Notes: a model not told the origin generated them from the letters alone. A DNA stretch of 64,000 nucleotides from Acinetobacter pittii ANC 4050 (GCF_000399685.1 NZ_KB976987.1:1-64000); one strand, 5' to 3'; positions 53,069 to 63,003 are shown, counted from the first letter of the stretch. Made by a program: numbers and translations.

Positions 53069-56000
53069 ATGCTATCTAAATTTTTTATTCAGCGCCCTAT
53101 TTTTGCCAGTGTTCTAGCAATTATTGTTATGGCATTTGGTATTTTCTCGGTGCTGAATTTACCCGTAGAGCGCTATCCTGATATTGCCCCTCCTAAAATT
53201 ACAGTATCGGCAAGTTATAGTGGGGCAGATGCACAAACGGTTGAGCAAAGTGTTACTCAGATTTTAGAGCAGCAAATACAAGGTATTGATCACTTACTTT
53301 ATTTCAGCTCTACCAGTGATTCATCGGGACGTAGTCGAATTACCATTAGTTTTGAAAATGGAACCAATCCAGATACCGCACAGGTCCAAGTCCAAAATAG
53401 TATTAGTGGTGTCATAAGGCGTTTACCCGATGAAGTACAACGCCAAGGGGTGACGGTGAGTAAGTCACTCGGTGATACTTTTATGGTGATAGGTTTATAT
53501 GACTCGTCTGGTAAATCGGGAAATATTGAGCTATCAGACTACTTAACTACACATGTGGTCGATAACCTAAACCGTATTGAAGGGGTGGGTGAATCTGATG
53601 TTTTTGGTTCGCAATATGCAATGCGAATCTGGCTAAATCCAGAGAAATTAAAACAATACAATTTAATGCCAAGTGATGTTGCCAGTGCAATCACCGCTCA
53701 AAATACACAAGTTGCCGCAGGTGCAATCGGTGATTTACCTGTTATTGATGGACAATATTTAAATACTAAAGTCACCGCAGGTTCTCGACTAAAAACAGTC
53801 GAAGATTTTAAAAATATTGTGGTGAAAGCCAATCAAACAGCGAGTTATGTCTATTTAAAGGATATTGCTAGAGTCGAGTTGGGTGCAGAAAATTATCAAT
53901 CTTTTAACACCATTAATGGCTATCCAGCCGCTGGTTTAGGTATTTCGCTATCTTCGGGCGCAAATGCGATTCAGACTTCAAAACTCATCCATCAAACTCT
54001 AGATCAGCTTACAACTAAACTACCTGCCGGCTATAAAATTGTTTACCCACGAGATAATACGCCATTTGTTCAAGAGTCAATTAAGGAAGTCGTAAAGACG
54101 CTTATTGAAGCCATTATTTTAGTTATTTTGGTGATGTTCCTGTTCTTGCAAAGCTGGCGCGCTACACTCATTCCGAGTATTACCGTTCCTGTTGTTATTT
54201 TAGGAACTTTTGCTGTTTTATATGTGCTCGGTTTTAGTATTAACACTTTAACGTTATTTGCATTGGTACTCGCTATTGGATTGTTAGTCGATGATGCGAT
54301 TGTGGTGGTCGAAAATGTTGAGCGGCTCATGCATGAACAGCATTTAACCCCAAAAGAAGCAGCCATTGAGTCGATGGGAGAAATTAGTGGAGCTTTAATT
54401 GGGATTACATTGGTTTTAACTGCCGTTTTTATTCCAATGTCGTTTTTAGGTGGCTCAATTGGCGTGATTTATCGCCAGTTTTCTATCACTTTAGTTGCTG
54501 CTATGGCGTTATCGCTGGTCGTTGCCTTAGTGCTTACACCTGCGTTATGCGCTTTAATTTTAAAGCCTAATCCAGAGCCTATGCGTTGGGCGGTTTGGTT
54601 TAACAAAAAAATTGATCAACTTAAAAATCAATATATAAAAATCGTCCAAACAAGCATTCGCTACAGTAAATCGGTTGTGGTCATTTTTGTGGCTTTGATT
54701 GCTGTGTTTATGCTGTTTTATAGCGGTTTAAAAAGTGGATTTATTCCTAAAGAAGATCAAGGCATTTTAAGCGTTCAAATTAAGCTTGTTGATAGTGCGC
54801 CAATCTCGCAAAGTCAAAAAATTGGAGAACAAGTCCGTCAATACTTCTTAACCCAAGAAGATAAGAATGTGGATTTGGTTTTGATTCGCTATGGTCGAAA
54901 TTATTCTGGTACAGGGCAGAACTTGGCACAAGGATTTATCGCTTTAAAACCTTGGGATGTACGTACTGGTAAAGAAAATTCGGCTGACGCTATACAAAAG
55001 CGTGCGATGAAATATTTTAGTCAATTCAATAATGCACAAATTAATGTGACATTACCCGCTTCAGTTAATGGTTTAGGCCAAACCGATGGTCTGGATTTAT
55101 GGATTCAAGATTTGAATGGGCAAGGGCAAGATTTTCTAGATAATACCTTCCGTCAGTTGCAAACGCAGAGTAAAAGCTATTCAAGTTTTGAAAACTTTGA
55201 TAAGCAGTCTACTAACAGTAAAGCAAACCTTAATATTAAGATTGATCAGAAACAAGCATTAGCAAATGGATTAGAACTACCCGCAATTAATAGCACTTTG
55301 TCGAGTGCATGGGGTGGAACGTATGTAAATGACTTTATTGACCGTGGTCGTATCAAGCGTGTCATGATTCAAGGTGATGCCCAATTCAGATCAAAACCGG
55401 AAGATTTATATAATTGGTCTGTACGTAATAACCAAAATGAAATGGTACCTTTTAGCTCATTTGCTAACTTCAGTTGGGGCGGCGCTCCTGAAATTGTAAA
55501 ACGTTATATGGGTTATAGTGCCTTGCAGTTACAAGCCGATGTGGCGAGTGGCAGCAGTTCGGGTCAGGCAATGAAAGATGTTGAACAACTCGTAAATCAG
55601 CAAAAAGACGTTGGCTTGGCATGGACAGGTTTATCTTTTGAAGAACAAAAGTCGACAAATCAGGCTGTCTGGTTATATTTAATTTCGGCAGGCTTTATCT
55701 TCTTATGCTTAGCCGCTCTCTATGAAAGCTTAAGCATTCCTGCCGCCGTGATGACCTCTATTCCGCTTGGTGTAGGGGGAAGCGTCATCTTCTCTTATAT
55801 TTTTGGTCTACCCAATGATGTGTATTTCCAGATTGCACTATTAACCACGATTGGCTTGTCATGTAAGAACGCAATTTTAATTGTTGAGTTTGCAGCCTTA
55901 GCTCAAGAAAAAGGTAAGACCGCAATTCAAGCCGCTCTAGAAGGCGCAAGCTTACGTTTAAGACCGATTTTAATGACTTCTTTGGCCTTTGGTGCAGGTG

Positions 56001-56164
56001 TAATTCCTTTGGTCTTTGCACAAGGGGCAGGGGCTGTAAGCCGTCAAGAAATCGGTATTAGTATTTTAGGTGGCGTTATGTTCGGTACCTTACTGGTTCT
56101 GTTTTTTATTCCAGTCATGTACGTGTTATTGCGTTCATTGTTTAGATCGAAAGCTGCTCGTTAA
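53069..56164 (+). CDS. RND efflux transporter, inner-membrane subunit (AcrB/MexB type), orphan
   Basis: 1031 residues of the HAE1 class. MLSKFFIQRPIFASVLAIIV begins the first helix; the proton-relay acids are D408-D409 in LVDDAIVVVENV and the relay Lys is K933 in SCKNAILIVEFA. Two large periplasmic porter regions are intact. It should pump amphiphilic compounds as a trimer. No membrane-fusion protein or outer-membrane channel gene adjoins it, so partners must come from elsewhere. The following gene is a DUF4112 protein 70 bases away. Confidence 0.93.
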   Translation: MLSKFFIQRPIFASVLAIIVMAFGIFSVLNLPVERYPDIAPPKITVSASYSGADAQTVEQSVTQILEQQIQGIDHLLYFSSTSDSSGRSRITISFENGTNPDTAQVQVQNSISGVIRRLPDEVQRQGVTVSKSLGDTFMVIGLYDSSGKSGNIELSDYLTTHVVDNLNRIEGVGESDVFGSQYAMRIWLNPEKLKQYNLMPSDVASAITAQNTQVAAGAIGDLPVIDGQYLNTKVTAGSRLKTVEDFKNIVVKANQTASYVYLKDIARVELGAENYQSFNTINGYPAAGLGISLSSGANAIQTSKLIHQTLDQLTTKLPAGYKIVYPRDNTPFVQESIKEVVKTLIEAIILVILVMFLFLQSWRATLIPSITVPVVILGTFAVLYVLGFSINTLTLFALVLAIGLLVDDAIVVVENVERLMHEQHLTPKEAAIESMGEISGALIGITLVLTAVFIPMSFLGGSIGVIYRQFSITLVAAMALSLVVALVLTPALCALILKPNPEPMRWAVWFNKKIDQLKNQYIKIVQTSIRYSKSVVVIFVALIAVFMLFYSGLKSGFIPKEDQGILSVQIKLVDSAPISQSQKIGEQVRQYFLTQEDKNVDLVLIRYGRNYSGTGQNLAQGFIALKPWDVRTGKENSADAIQKRAMKYFSQFNNAQINVTLPASVNGLGQTDGLDLWIQDLNGQGQDFLDNTFRQLQTQSKSYSSFENFDKQSTNSKANLNIKIDQKQALANGLELPAINSTLSSAWGGTYVNDFIDRGRIKRVMIQGDAQFRSKPEDLYNWSVRNNQNEMVPFSSFANFSWGGAPEIVKRYMGYSALQLQADVASGSSSGQAMKDVEQLVNQQKDVGLAWTGLSFEEQKSTNQAVWLYLISAGFIFLCLAALYESLSIPAAVMTSIPLGVGGSVIFSYIFGLPNDVYFQIALLTTIGLSCKNAILIVEFAALAQEKGKTAIQAALEGASLRLRPILMTSLAFGAGVIPLVFAQGAGAVSRQEIGISILGGVMFGTLLVLFFIPVMYVLLRSLFRSKAAR

Positions 56165-56234
56165 GTAAATAATTTAAAAAGAGGTATTAAATCAAGTATA
56201 TTAAGATTAACTTCTCTTCATATATTTGATTTAG

Positions 56235-56810
56235 ATGCCTCAAGAAAAAAAATTAACAGAGCAACAGGTCATCGCACTAGAACGAGACCTGGCCAAGTTC
56301 GCGACCATGATGGACAGCGCGGTTCGTATTCCTTTTACAAAGCAGGGCATTGGTGCCGATGCTGCACTGAGCACGATTCCAATTGCCGGTGATGTTGCTG
56401 GTTTCGTATTGACCTGTTATGCGATTTATAAAGCTAAACAAATTGGTGTACCTCAACATAAGCTAACGCCAGTTATCAAACTCGCTGTTGTAGATGCTGT
56501 AGTGGGTTTTGTTCCAGTTGCTGGGACTATTTTCGATATTTTTATACGACCGAGTCGAAAAGCATTAGATGTGGTTCATACGCATATACGCGAAGAATAT
56601 AAGATTCAAAGTGATATTCATATCGTTCATCCATACTTACATGAAAAACTCGAAAAAAAGCAGCAGAATTCAGCTTTCTGGCGTAATCCAGTGGTGAGTT
56701 GGTTATGGCTGCATATTCCAGATTTGCTTGGTGCGTTTGTACTGCTTTTAATTGGTATAGCTGTTTGGTGGGGCGCAAGTTACCTGTGGGGTCTCTATCA
56801 AACCATGTAA
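56235..56810 (+). CDS. DUF4112 membrane protein
   Basis: 191 residues. MDSAVRIPFTKQGIGADA, LSTIPIAGDVAGFVLTCYAIY and AVVGFVPVAGTIFDIFI match DUF4112, a small membrane family of unknown role, plus a C-terminal membrane helix (LLGAFVLLLIGIAVWWG). It may be cotranscribed with the RND gene. Confidence 0.85.
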   Translation: MPQEKKLTEQQVIALERDLAKFATMMDSAVRIPFTKQGIGADAALSTIPIAGDVAGFVLTCYAIYKAKQIGVPQHKLTPVIKLAVVDAVVGFVPVAGTIFDIFIRPSRKALDVVHTHIREEYKIQSDIHIVHPYLHEKLEKKQQNSAFWRNPVVSWLWLHIPDLLGAFVLLLIGIAVWWGASYLWGLYQTM

Positions 56811-56811
56811 T

Positions 56812-56847
56812 AAAAAATAAAGCCTCCAGTTGGAGGCTTTATTTTTA
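56812..56847. terminator. Terminator between DUF4112 gene and htpX
   Basis: AATAAAGCCTCCA and TGGAGGCTTTATT form a near-perfect stem flanked by A and T runs, so it can serve both convergent genes. Confidence 0.92.
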
Positions 56848-56858
56848 CATTAAACGTT

Positions 56859-57764
56859 TTATGGGCAATCTAATTGATGTAAAGCTGCCACACGTTGTTC
56901 AATTGTTGGGTGGGTTTGGAACAAAGCAGCTAAGCTGAAACCTTGTTCTTTACCTTCCGCAATTGCGAAAGCTTTCATTTCTTTTGGCATTTGATCTGGC
57001 ATTTCAGTCTCAGCTTGTAGACGTAATAATGCAGAAATCATTGCTTGTTTACCTGCTAAACGTGCACCTGCTTCATCAGCACGGTATTCACGATAACGAG
57101 AGAACCACATCACAATGGCAGATGCGAGAATACCAAAGACGATATCCAATACCATGGTAATAATGAAGTAACCCATACCAGGGGCTTCATCATCTTGACG
57201 ACCAAAAACGTTACGGTCGATAAAGTCACCAACTACACGAGCAAAGAACATAACAAAGGCGTTCACGACACCTTGGATGAGTGCGAGGGTAACCATGTCA
57301 CCATTCGCAACGTGACCAATCTCGTGCGCAAGCACAGCACGTAGCTCATCTTTGTTCATACGCTCAAGTAGACCAGATGAAACGGCAACTAAGGCATCAT
57401 TTTTGTTCCAGCCTGTTGCAAAGGCATTGGATTGATATGATGGAAAAATACCAACCTCTGGCATGTTAATACCAGCGCGTTGAGAAAGTTCAGCGACTGT
57501 TTGCAATAACCAGCTTTCAGCTTGGTTACGAGGAGCATTCGGGTCGATCAGTTCTGTACCGGTCGTTTTCTTAGCCATCCATTTTGACATGAATAGCGAG
57601 ATTAAAGATCCCACCATACCAAACACAAAACAGATCACTAGAAGGTTGCCTAGATTCAAGCCACCCGCGCCATGGTAACTACCGACACCGAAGAGTGACA
57701 AAATAATGCCAGCTACAACCAGTACCGCGAGGTTGGTAAGCAAAAACAAACCAATCCGCATCAT
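56859..57764 (-). CDS. htpX: Zinc metalloprotease HtpX
   Basis: 301 residues. Two N-terminal membrane helices ([20 protein letters not shown] and a second near residue 40), the zinc site HEIGH at residues 147-151 with the downstream Glu in [15 protein letters not shown], and two further hydrophobic segments. It cleaves damaged inner-membrane proteins alongside FtsH. A sigma-32-like promoter lies upstream. Confidence 0.96.
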   Translation of the reverse strand: MMRIGLFLLTNLAVLVVAGIILSLFGVGSYHGAGGLNLGNLLVICFVFGMVGSLISLFMSKWMAKKTTGTELIDPNAPRNQAESWLLQTVAELSQRAGINMPEVGIFPSYQSNAFATGWNKNDALVAVSSGLLERMNKDELRAVLAHEIGHVANGDMVTLALIQGVVNAFVMFFARVVGDFIDRNVFGRQDDEAPGMGYFIITMVLDIVFGILASAIVMWFSRYREYRADEAGARLAGKQAMISALLRLQAETEMPDQMPKEMKAFAIAEGKEQGFSLAALFQTHPTIEQRVAALHQLDCP

Positions 57765-57824
57765 TGAGAAAATCCTCTTATAAATAAAATGTTATCTGAT
57801 TTACAAATTCTAAATCATGCAGCT

Positions 57825-57854
57825 AATATGCGGGGCTTAGGGGAAAAATTCAAG
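57825..57854 (-). promoter_or_regulatory. Sigma-32-like promoter of htpX
   Basis: On the minus strand CTTGAA, a 13-base spacer and CCCCGCATATT fit the heat-shock consensus, about 60-90 bases before the htpX ATG. Confidence 0.65.
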
Positions 57855-58022
57855 AAAAAAATAAGGAATTGATACATTCTTTCATTTAGCAGAATGTGCC
57901 TAAATTTAAAGAATAATTGGCTAAGTTCGTCAAAATGGTAAAGATCAGGTAATAGATCATTACAATTTAAAGCATCTGAACTTAACTATATAGAACCGTG
58001 AGCCACAGTTCTTCTTCATTGT

Positions 58023-58883
58023 TTATTCAATTCTTATATGGGCAATTGCGGTGGCATTATTGGTGACATAAGTGCCTGTCGGTGCATCTGTATAGCTACC
58101 GTCAGATAAGGTCACGATTTGACGAGAAGATGAATATTTCGGTGATTGAGTCGTGATTTGAGCTGTTGTGTTTTCTACCAAATTGGAAGAATGAGAAACG
58201 GTTTGTGCTGAAGTATTCGTAAAAGATGAAAAACCTGAACCCGATGCATATAGGTTTTGATATCGACTTGTCACACGGCGCACATAATCTTGTGTTTCGC
58301 GGAAAGGGGGAATACCACCATATTTATCGACATTACCTTCACCTGCATTGTAAGCCGCAAGTGCCATTTGTGTATTTCCATTAAAACGCTTGAGTAACCA
58401 GCTTAAATATTTCGCACCGGCAAAAATATTTTGTTGCGGGTCATACGCGTTAGATACGTTAAAACGACGGGCCGTCGCAGGCATAAGCTGCATTAAACCT
58501 TGAGCACCTACTGGCGAACGAGCTTTTACATTAAATCCAGACTCGGTGTGCATAACGGCTTTAATTAAACCTTCCGATACACCATGTTGCTGTGCAGCTT
58601 GTCTAATAATATGGTCGAAAGCATTTTTATTCTTGTTGTAACTTGGCAGAACAGAAGCTTCTGACGTTCCCCAGTTTGTATAACTGTGAATATTACTATC
58701 TGGATAATAGGTTACTTTTACTTTTTTTAGAGAGTGATCATAGCTTTTTCGGTTGGTGAGCAATGTACTACCGTTTTTATCTTGGTAAATATACATTTGA
58801 CCTGCTGAACTTGATGTTATGCCGACCATAAAAGTGGTCATCCCCAGCGAACAAGAAATAAGAAATTGAACCGATTTTTTCAT
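58023..58883 (-). CDS. Lytic transglycosylase with N-terminal DUF4124-like segment
   Basis: 286 residues with a Sec signal peptide (MKKSVQFLISCSLGMTTFMVG). Residues ~28-60 (MYIYQDKNGSTLLTNRKSY) are DUF4124-like. The SLT domain has GLIKAVMHTESGFN with the catalytic Glu, SPVGAQGLMQLMPATARRF and ALAAYNAGEGNVDKYGGIPP. It cleaves peptidoglycan glycan strands, making 1,6-anhydro ends, in the periplasm. The Ser/Thr-rich tail has no domain I recognise. Confidence 0.92.
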   Translation of the reverse strand: MKKSVQFLISCSLGMTTFMVGITSSSAGQMYIYQDKNGSTLLTNRKSYDHSLKKVKVTYYPDSNIHSYTNWGTSEASVLPSYNKNKNAFDHIIRQAAQQHGVSEGLIKAVMHTESGFNVKARSPVGAQGLMQLMPATARRFNVSNAYDPQQNIFAGAKYLSWLLKRFNGNTQMALAAYNAGEGNVDKYGGIPPFRETQDYVRRVTSRYQNLYASGSGFSSFTNTSAQTVSHSSNLVENTTAQITTQSPKYSSSRQIVTLSDGSYTDAPTGTYVTNNATAIAHIRIE

Positions 58884-59388
58884 TTTATGTTATTCACAAT
58901 TTTAAGGTACTCAAAACTTGCAAAAGAGTTTATCAAAAAATACAACTTAAAGAAGATTTGTGTAATTTTTTTTATTTCGACTCTTTCAAAAAATCAAGCT
59001 TATTTGTTCGAATGCTCATCAAAAAAAATTAAAAAATTTTTTTAAAATGATTCTATTGACTTGAATAACATGTTGATTATTAAAGGTAAAAAACATTGGT
59101 TAAAAAATGATCAATTTAAATAAAACCCTTAACAGAAGGTCAAAACAGTTTGTCAAGTACGAAGAAATCCACAATTTTATCCACAGGTTTTGTGGAAAAC
59201 TGTGGAAAAGTCCAAAAAGTAAGCATTTTGCACAAAATTTGAACGCTTGAGTCAAAAATAAAGCATGTGTTTTGCATCATGCATGAGCAATGTGACGACT
59301 TCAAGAATTGAAACTATTCTTTTGATGCGATTCTCTTCTGAATCATATAAAATTGCGCGGTATTTTTATTTATGGGTATACCTCGTCT
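58884..59388. other. Long AT-rich intergenic region upstream of ttcA
   Basis: About 505 bases without a gene. The left part (58920-59130) is extremely AT-rich with A and T runs; the right part holds the DnaA-box cluster at 59164-59209. Confidence 0.7.
59164..59209. promoter_or_regulatory. DnaA-box cluster
   Basis: A perfect TTATCCACA (59177-59185) is followed by two TGTGGAAAA boxes in reverse orientation (59191-59199 and 59201-59209, i.e. TTTTCCACA) at a 10-base step. A partial AATCCACAA precedes them. Four DnaA-like sites in 46 bases is far from chance. Confidence 0.65.
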
Positions 59389-60294
59389 ATGTACGCGCCA
59401 GTTGAGTCCAATCAGGGATTTAATTTTAAGCCTGAACTTCCAACAAGCTCGGCCTATTACCGTTTGCTCAAGAAGCTTCGCCGTCAAGTTGGGCATGCTA
59501 TTCGTGACTTCAATATGATTGAAGATGGCGATAAGGTCATGGTGTGTGTGTCTGGTGGTAAAGACAGTTATACCTTGCTCGATATTTTGTTGCAGTTTAA
59601 GCGTATCGCACCGATTGATTTTGATGTGGTTGCGGTTAACCTTGACCAAAAACAACCAGGCTTTCCTGAAGATGTTTTGCCTCGTTATATGGAAGAGAAC
59701 AACATTCCATATTACATTTTAGAAAAAGACACCTATACCATTACTAAACGTTTAACACCGGAAGGTAAAACCTACTGCGCAGTATGTTCACGTTTACGCC
59801 GTGGTTCTTTATATGGCTTTGCACAAGAGATTGGTGCAACTAAAGTGGCTTTAGGTCATCACCGTGACGATATCATCGCGACGTTCTTCTTAAACCTATT
59901 TCATGGCGGTAGCTTAAAGGCGATGCCTCCAAAGCTTTTATCGTCAGATAAAAAGAACATTTTGATTCGTCCTTTGGCATATGTTGAAGAAAAAGACATT
60001 ATTAAATATGCCGAGTTGCGTCAGTTCCCAATCATTCCATGTAACCTTTGTGGTTCGCAGGAAAACCTACAACGTGCCATGCTTAATGAAATGCTACGTG
60101 AATGGGATAAACAATATCCAAAGCGCTTACACAGCATTTTCGGTGCGTTACAGAACGTATCTCCATCTCAGTTAGCGGACCGCGAGCTGTTCGATTTTGA
60201 AGCTCTAGACTCTCAGCGTGAGTTGGATATTAAAGATCCAGAAGAGCTTAAGAAACGTTTAGATGTAGTGAACTTAAGCTTTGCTGCTGAATAA
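59389..60294 (+). CDS. ttcA: tRNA 2-thiocytidine(32) synthetase TtcA
   Basis: 301 residues from the ATG at 59389 ([14 protein letters not shown]); an in-frame ATG 12 codons earlier would add non-conserved residues. [18 protein letters not shown] is the PP-loop, and two CxxC motifs, [10 protein letters not shown] and CNLCGSQ, bind the iron-sulfur cluster. It thiolates C32 in a subset of tRNAs. Preceded by the DnaA-box region. Confidence 0.96.
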   Translation: MYAPVESNQGFNFKPELPTSSAYYRLLKKLRRQVGHAIRDFNMIEDGDKVMVCVSGGKDSYTLLDILLQFKRIAPIDFDVVAVNLDQKQPGFPEDVLPRYMEENNIPYYILEKDTYTITKRLTPEGKTYCAVCSRLRRGSLYGFAQEIGATKVALGHHRDDIIATFFLNLFHGGSLKAMPPKLLSSDKKNILIRPLAYVEEKDIIKYAELRQFPIIPCNLCGSQENLQRAMLNEMLREWDKQYPKRLHSIFGALQNVSPSQLADRELFDFEALDSQRELDIKDPEELKKRLDVVNLSFAAE

Positions 60295-60312
60295 ACGCTA
60301 GCATAAAGAATG

Positions 60313-60343
60313 TTAAAGGCACTTTATAATCAAGTGCCTTTAA
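60313..60343 (+). terminator. Hairpin after ttcA
   Basis: TTAAAGGCACTT and AAGTGCCTTTAA form a perfect 12-bp stem with a 7-base loop just after ttcA. The T tract is short, so termination is likely but not certain. Confidence 0.7.
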
Positions 60344-60498
60344 TGTATCAAAATACTAAAAAATGAATGTTCCGTACAAAAAGTCATAGCCCAAAATTTA
60401 AATTACATGCTATAACAACCCACAAGCAGAATTGCTTCACATGATGTTGTCTGGATAGGCAACTAGAGAAATTGAACAAATAAATTTGAGGAAGAATC

Positions 60499-60882
60499 AT
60501 GCCTGCATTTTTAACTGAAGATTGGTTTGCGACTGTCGAAAAATTAACTGCTGAAGCAGGTGATCTTAATTTGCCACCCGCTCTTGCGAATTTGGCAATT
60601 AATTTAGTAGTTACAGATGCTGCTGGAAATACCGAATTAGCTTTAGATGGGGGTAAAATCCAAAAAGGTTTGTCTTCAAATGCCAAAACAACTTTAAATA
60701 TGGATGCTGAAACTTTACGTAAAGTATTCTTAGAGTTTGATATGGCTGCTGCTATGCAGGCATTCATGACTGGTAAAATTAAAGTTCAAGGCGATATGTC
60801 TCAATTGATGGCTCTACAAACAGCTAAGCCAAGCCAAGAACAAAAAGATTTGTTTAAGAAAGTATTAGAGCATACTGCTTAA
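60499..60882 (+). CDS. SCP2 sterol-binding domain protein
   Basis: 127 residues with GAGGAAG before the ATG. The fold is SCP2-like: NLVVTDAAGNTELALDGGKI, LNMDAETLRKVFLEFDMAAAMQAFMTGKIKVQGDMSQLMAL. Such proteins have a lipid-binding tunnel for acyl chains. Cytoplasmic; function in bacteria is poorly defined. Monocistronic. Confidence 0.9.
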   Translation: MPAFLTEDWFATVEKLTAEAGDLNLPPALANLAINLVVTDAAGNTELALDGGKIQKGLSSNAKTTLNMDAETLRKVFLEFDMAAAMQAFMTGKIKVQGDMSQLMALQTAKPSQEQKDLFKKVLEHTA

Positions 60883-60899
60883 ACTTAAAAGAATTCATA

Positions 60900-60933
60900 T
60901 AAAAAGCTTACCCAAAGAGGTAAGCTTTTTATT
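60900..60933. terminator. Terminator between SCP2 gene and mltF
   Basis: AAAAAGCTTACC and GGTAAGCTTTTT pair around CAAAGA, with T and A tracts on the two sides. Confidence 0.92.
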
Positions 60934-60973
60934 TATACAAACAATGAATTTATCAACTTTTAAATAATAAAAA

Positions 60974-62086
60974 TTAGATATTGATTCGTGTTTGCGCCGT
61001 TTTAATATGTTCAAGATAAGCACGAATACGAGTGACATATTGAACCGCTTGCTTATATCGACCATTTCGCATTTTATTACTTTGCAAATAATCGTAAAGA
61101 TTAACCCACTGATTTGGGTCTTTCCCTTGTGCTTGCAAGCGTTTCTGAATCTGACTTACCGCACCCGGTCCCATGTTATAGGCCACAAGCGCGTACCAGT
61201 TCCGATCAGGGAAGGGAATATTATCAAATTCACTTAACATTAAATCGTAATACTTCGCTCCACCTTGAATGCTCTGAGTTGGATCACTACGATTGCTCAC
61301 ACCCATTGCTCGAGCAGTGCTATTGGTCAGCATCATTAAGCCACGTACACCTGTGGGAGAAACAGATTCAGGCTTTAAATACGATTCTTGATAACCAATT
61401 GCGGCAAGTAAATGCCAATCTAGATCATACTTCGCTGCACTTTGCTTAAAGCTCGCTTTATAAATCGGTAAACGTGTGCTTAAGTCACGTTGAATGGTTG
61501 ACCATGCTTCTGGTTTCACCACATTGCGATTATAAAAAGAAGCTAGCTGCTGGGTTACACCATTTTGCTTACTCTGGCATACAAAGCCACTGGCAGTCTG
61601 GGTGAGTGGGTCATCAGCCTGTTTAAATACCCAACTTAACTCTGGGTTTAAGCCATTTTTTTGCAAATTTGCTATATCACCACAACTTGCAGAAAACGAC
61701 ATCAAACCTTTGTTTTCGATTGTGCTTAAACCTGCTGTAGTCATTGCAAAGTTTGCTTTACCTTGCTGGACCCATCTAAGTGCAGTGGCATTGTCTGCCA
61801 CGATTTTAAAGTCCAGCTTTACATTTAGGTTCTGTGCATAGTTACGCGCTAGGTCATAACCAAAACCATGTAAAAACTGATCTTCTTTAAAAACGGTTGT
61901 CGGGCTTTCTACCGCAACAACAGTTAGAGTGTTTGTGTTAACTACAGTATTGTACTGTAGGGTTTTACCTGCATTAAGACTATGAAATGGGAGAAGCATA
62001 GTACTGAGTGCAAGCGCTTTTAACGGGAGAGAAGAAAATAAAGAGTTAAGGCAAAGCCTCGACCCAGAACTTGAATTACTGTGCAT
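60974..62086 (-). CDS. mltF: MltF-like lytic transglycosylase (solute-binding plus SLT domains)
   Basis: 370 residues. After a signal segment (LKALALSTMLLPFHSLNA) residues ~50-200 resemble a family 3 solute-binding domain (LTVVAVESPTTVF, FGYDLARNYAQNLNVKLDF), and residues ~220-350 are an SLT domain with LLAAIGYQESYLKPES (catalytic Glu) and VSPTGVRGLMMLTNSTARAMG. This two-domain order is that of MltF, a peptidoglycan lytic transglycosylase regulated by muropeptide binding. Slightly shorter than E. coli MltF. Confidence 0.88.
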   Translation of the reverse strand: MHSNSSSGSRLCLNSLFSSLPLKALALSTMLLPFHSLNAGKTLQYNTVVNTNTLTVVAVESPTTVFKEDQFLHGFGYDLARNYAQNLNVKLDFKIVADNATALRWVQQGKANFAMTTAGLSTIENKGLMSFSASCGDIANLQKNGLNPELSWVFKQADDPLTQTASGFVCQSKQNGVTQQLASFYNRNVVKPEAWSTIQRDLSTRLPIYKASFKQSAAKYDLDWHLLAAIGYQESYLKPESVSPTGVRGLMMLTNSTARAMGVSNRSDPTQSIQGGAKYYDLMLSEFDNIPFPDRNWYALVAYNMGPGAVSQIQKRLQAQGKDPNQWVNLYDYLQSNKMRNGRYKQAVQYVTRIRAYLEHIKTAQTRINI

Positions 62087-62458
62087 GTTGTCTCCGCTAC
62101 AGATAATTTATGCCCTAAAAGTCAGACAATAAGCTGCCATAACTTCTAAAAGTTGATAAATTCAATAAGGGGTGGGCAGTCATGACGTCATTCAAAATGA
62201 CATGAAATGAAAAATATAAACTGTGTAGAAAATCTACATAGTTTTCGAGTGGGTTAAAAAATGCTCAACATTTAATCTGCGCGCATCATAATATTGAAAA
62301 AAAGTAATGTCAAATTTTGTACAATTAAATCTTCGATATAACATCATAAACACATGAATTTCTTAAGGAAGAAAATTTATACACTTCTGATGTGAGAAAA
62401 TAGGGTATAAAATGCTACATCTTGTAAGCGATATGTTGTTGAACAGTGGTTTTTAATC
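62087..62458. other. Intergenic region between mltF and greB
   Basis: About 370 AT-rich bases between divergent genes. Apart from a short hairpin (TGTAGA/TCTACA near 62224) I see nothing supportable. Confidence 0.55.
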
Positions 62459-62953
62459 ATGAAATCTAACTTAATCACTCGGTCAGGGCATGACAAATTA
62501 GTTGCTGAATTAAAACAACTTTGGCATGAAGAACGGCCTGAAATCACCAAAAAAGTAAACTGGGCTGCAAGCTTGGGTGACCGCAGTGAAAATGCGGATT
62601 ATCAATACAATAAGCAGCTCCTTAGAAAAATTGATCGACGTGTACGCTATTTAGGAAAACGCTTAGAAGAATTAAAAATTGTTGATTACTCACCAGAGCA
62701 AGACGGCAAGGTTTACTTTGGCGCTTGGGTACAGATTGAAAATGAAGAAGGCGAGCAAAAAACTTTACGTATTGTAGGAATCGATGAAATTTATGATCAT
62801 CATGCACAACATATCTCAATTGAATCGCCAATGGCGCGCGCATTACTCGGTAAAGAAGTCGATGATGAGATCGAAGTGCACACGCCATCTGGGAAAAAGT
62901 TGTGGTATATCAATACAATTCGCTATGAAAAGACAGAAAACCCAGAAAATTAA
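62459..62953 (+). CDS. greB: Transcription elongation factor GreB
   Basis: 164 residues. The N-terminal coiled coil carries SLGDRSENADYQYNKQLLRKIDRRVRYL, the basic GreB pattern, and the C-terminal FKBP-like domain contains ISIESPMARALLGKEVDDEIEV. It stimulates RNA polymerase to cleave longer backtracked transcripts. The second Gre factor of the window; greA is at 13083. Confidence 0.96.
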   Translation: MKSNLITRSGHDKLVAELKQLWHEERPEITKKVNWAASLGDRSENADYQYNKQLLRKIDRRVRYLGKRLEELKIVDYSPEQDGKVYFGAWVQIENEEGEQKTLRIVGIDEIYDHHAQHISIESPMARALLGKEVDDEIEVHTPSGKKLWYINTIRYEKTENPEN

Positions 62954-63003
62954 ACAGATTTGTGTTTATTTTGAGCGGTTGAATTAAAAATTAAATAAAA
63001 GAT

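Noticed and set aside
59164..59209. Chromosomal oriC
   Set aside because: DnaA boxes and AT-rich DNA are present, but the usual neighbours (dnaA, dnaN, rpmH, gyrB) are not.
59314..59655. 113-residue frame antisense to the start of ttcA
   Set aside because: It overlaps conserved TtcA coding sequence and has no recognisable domain.
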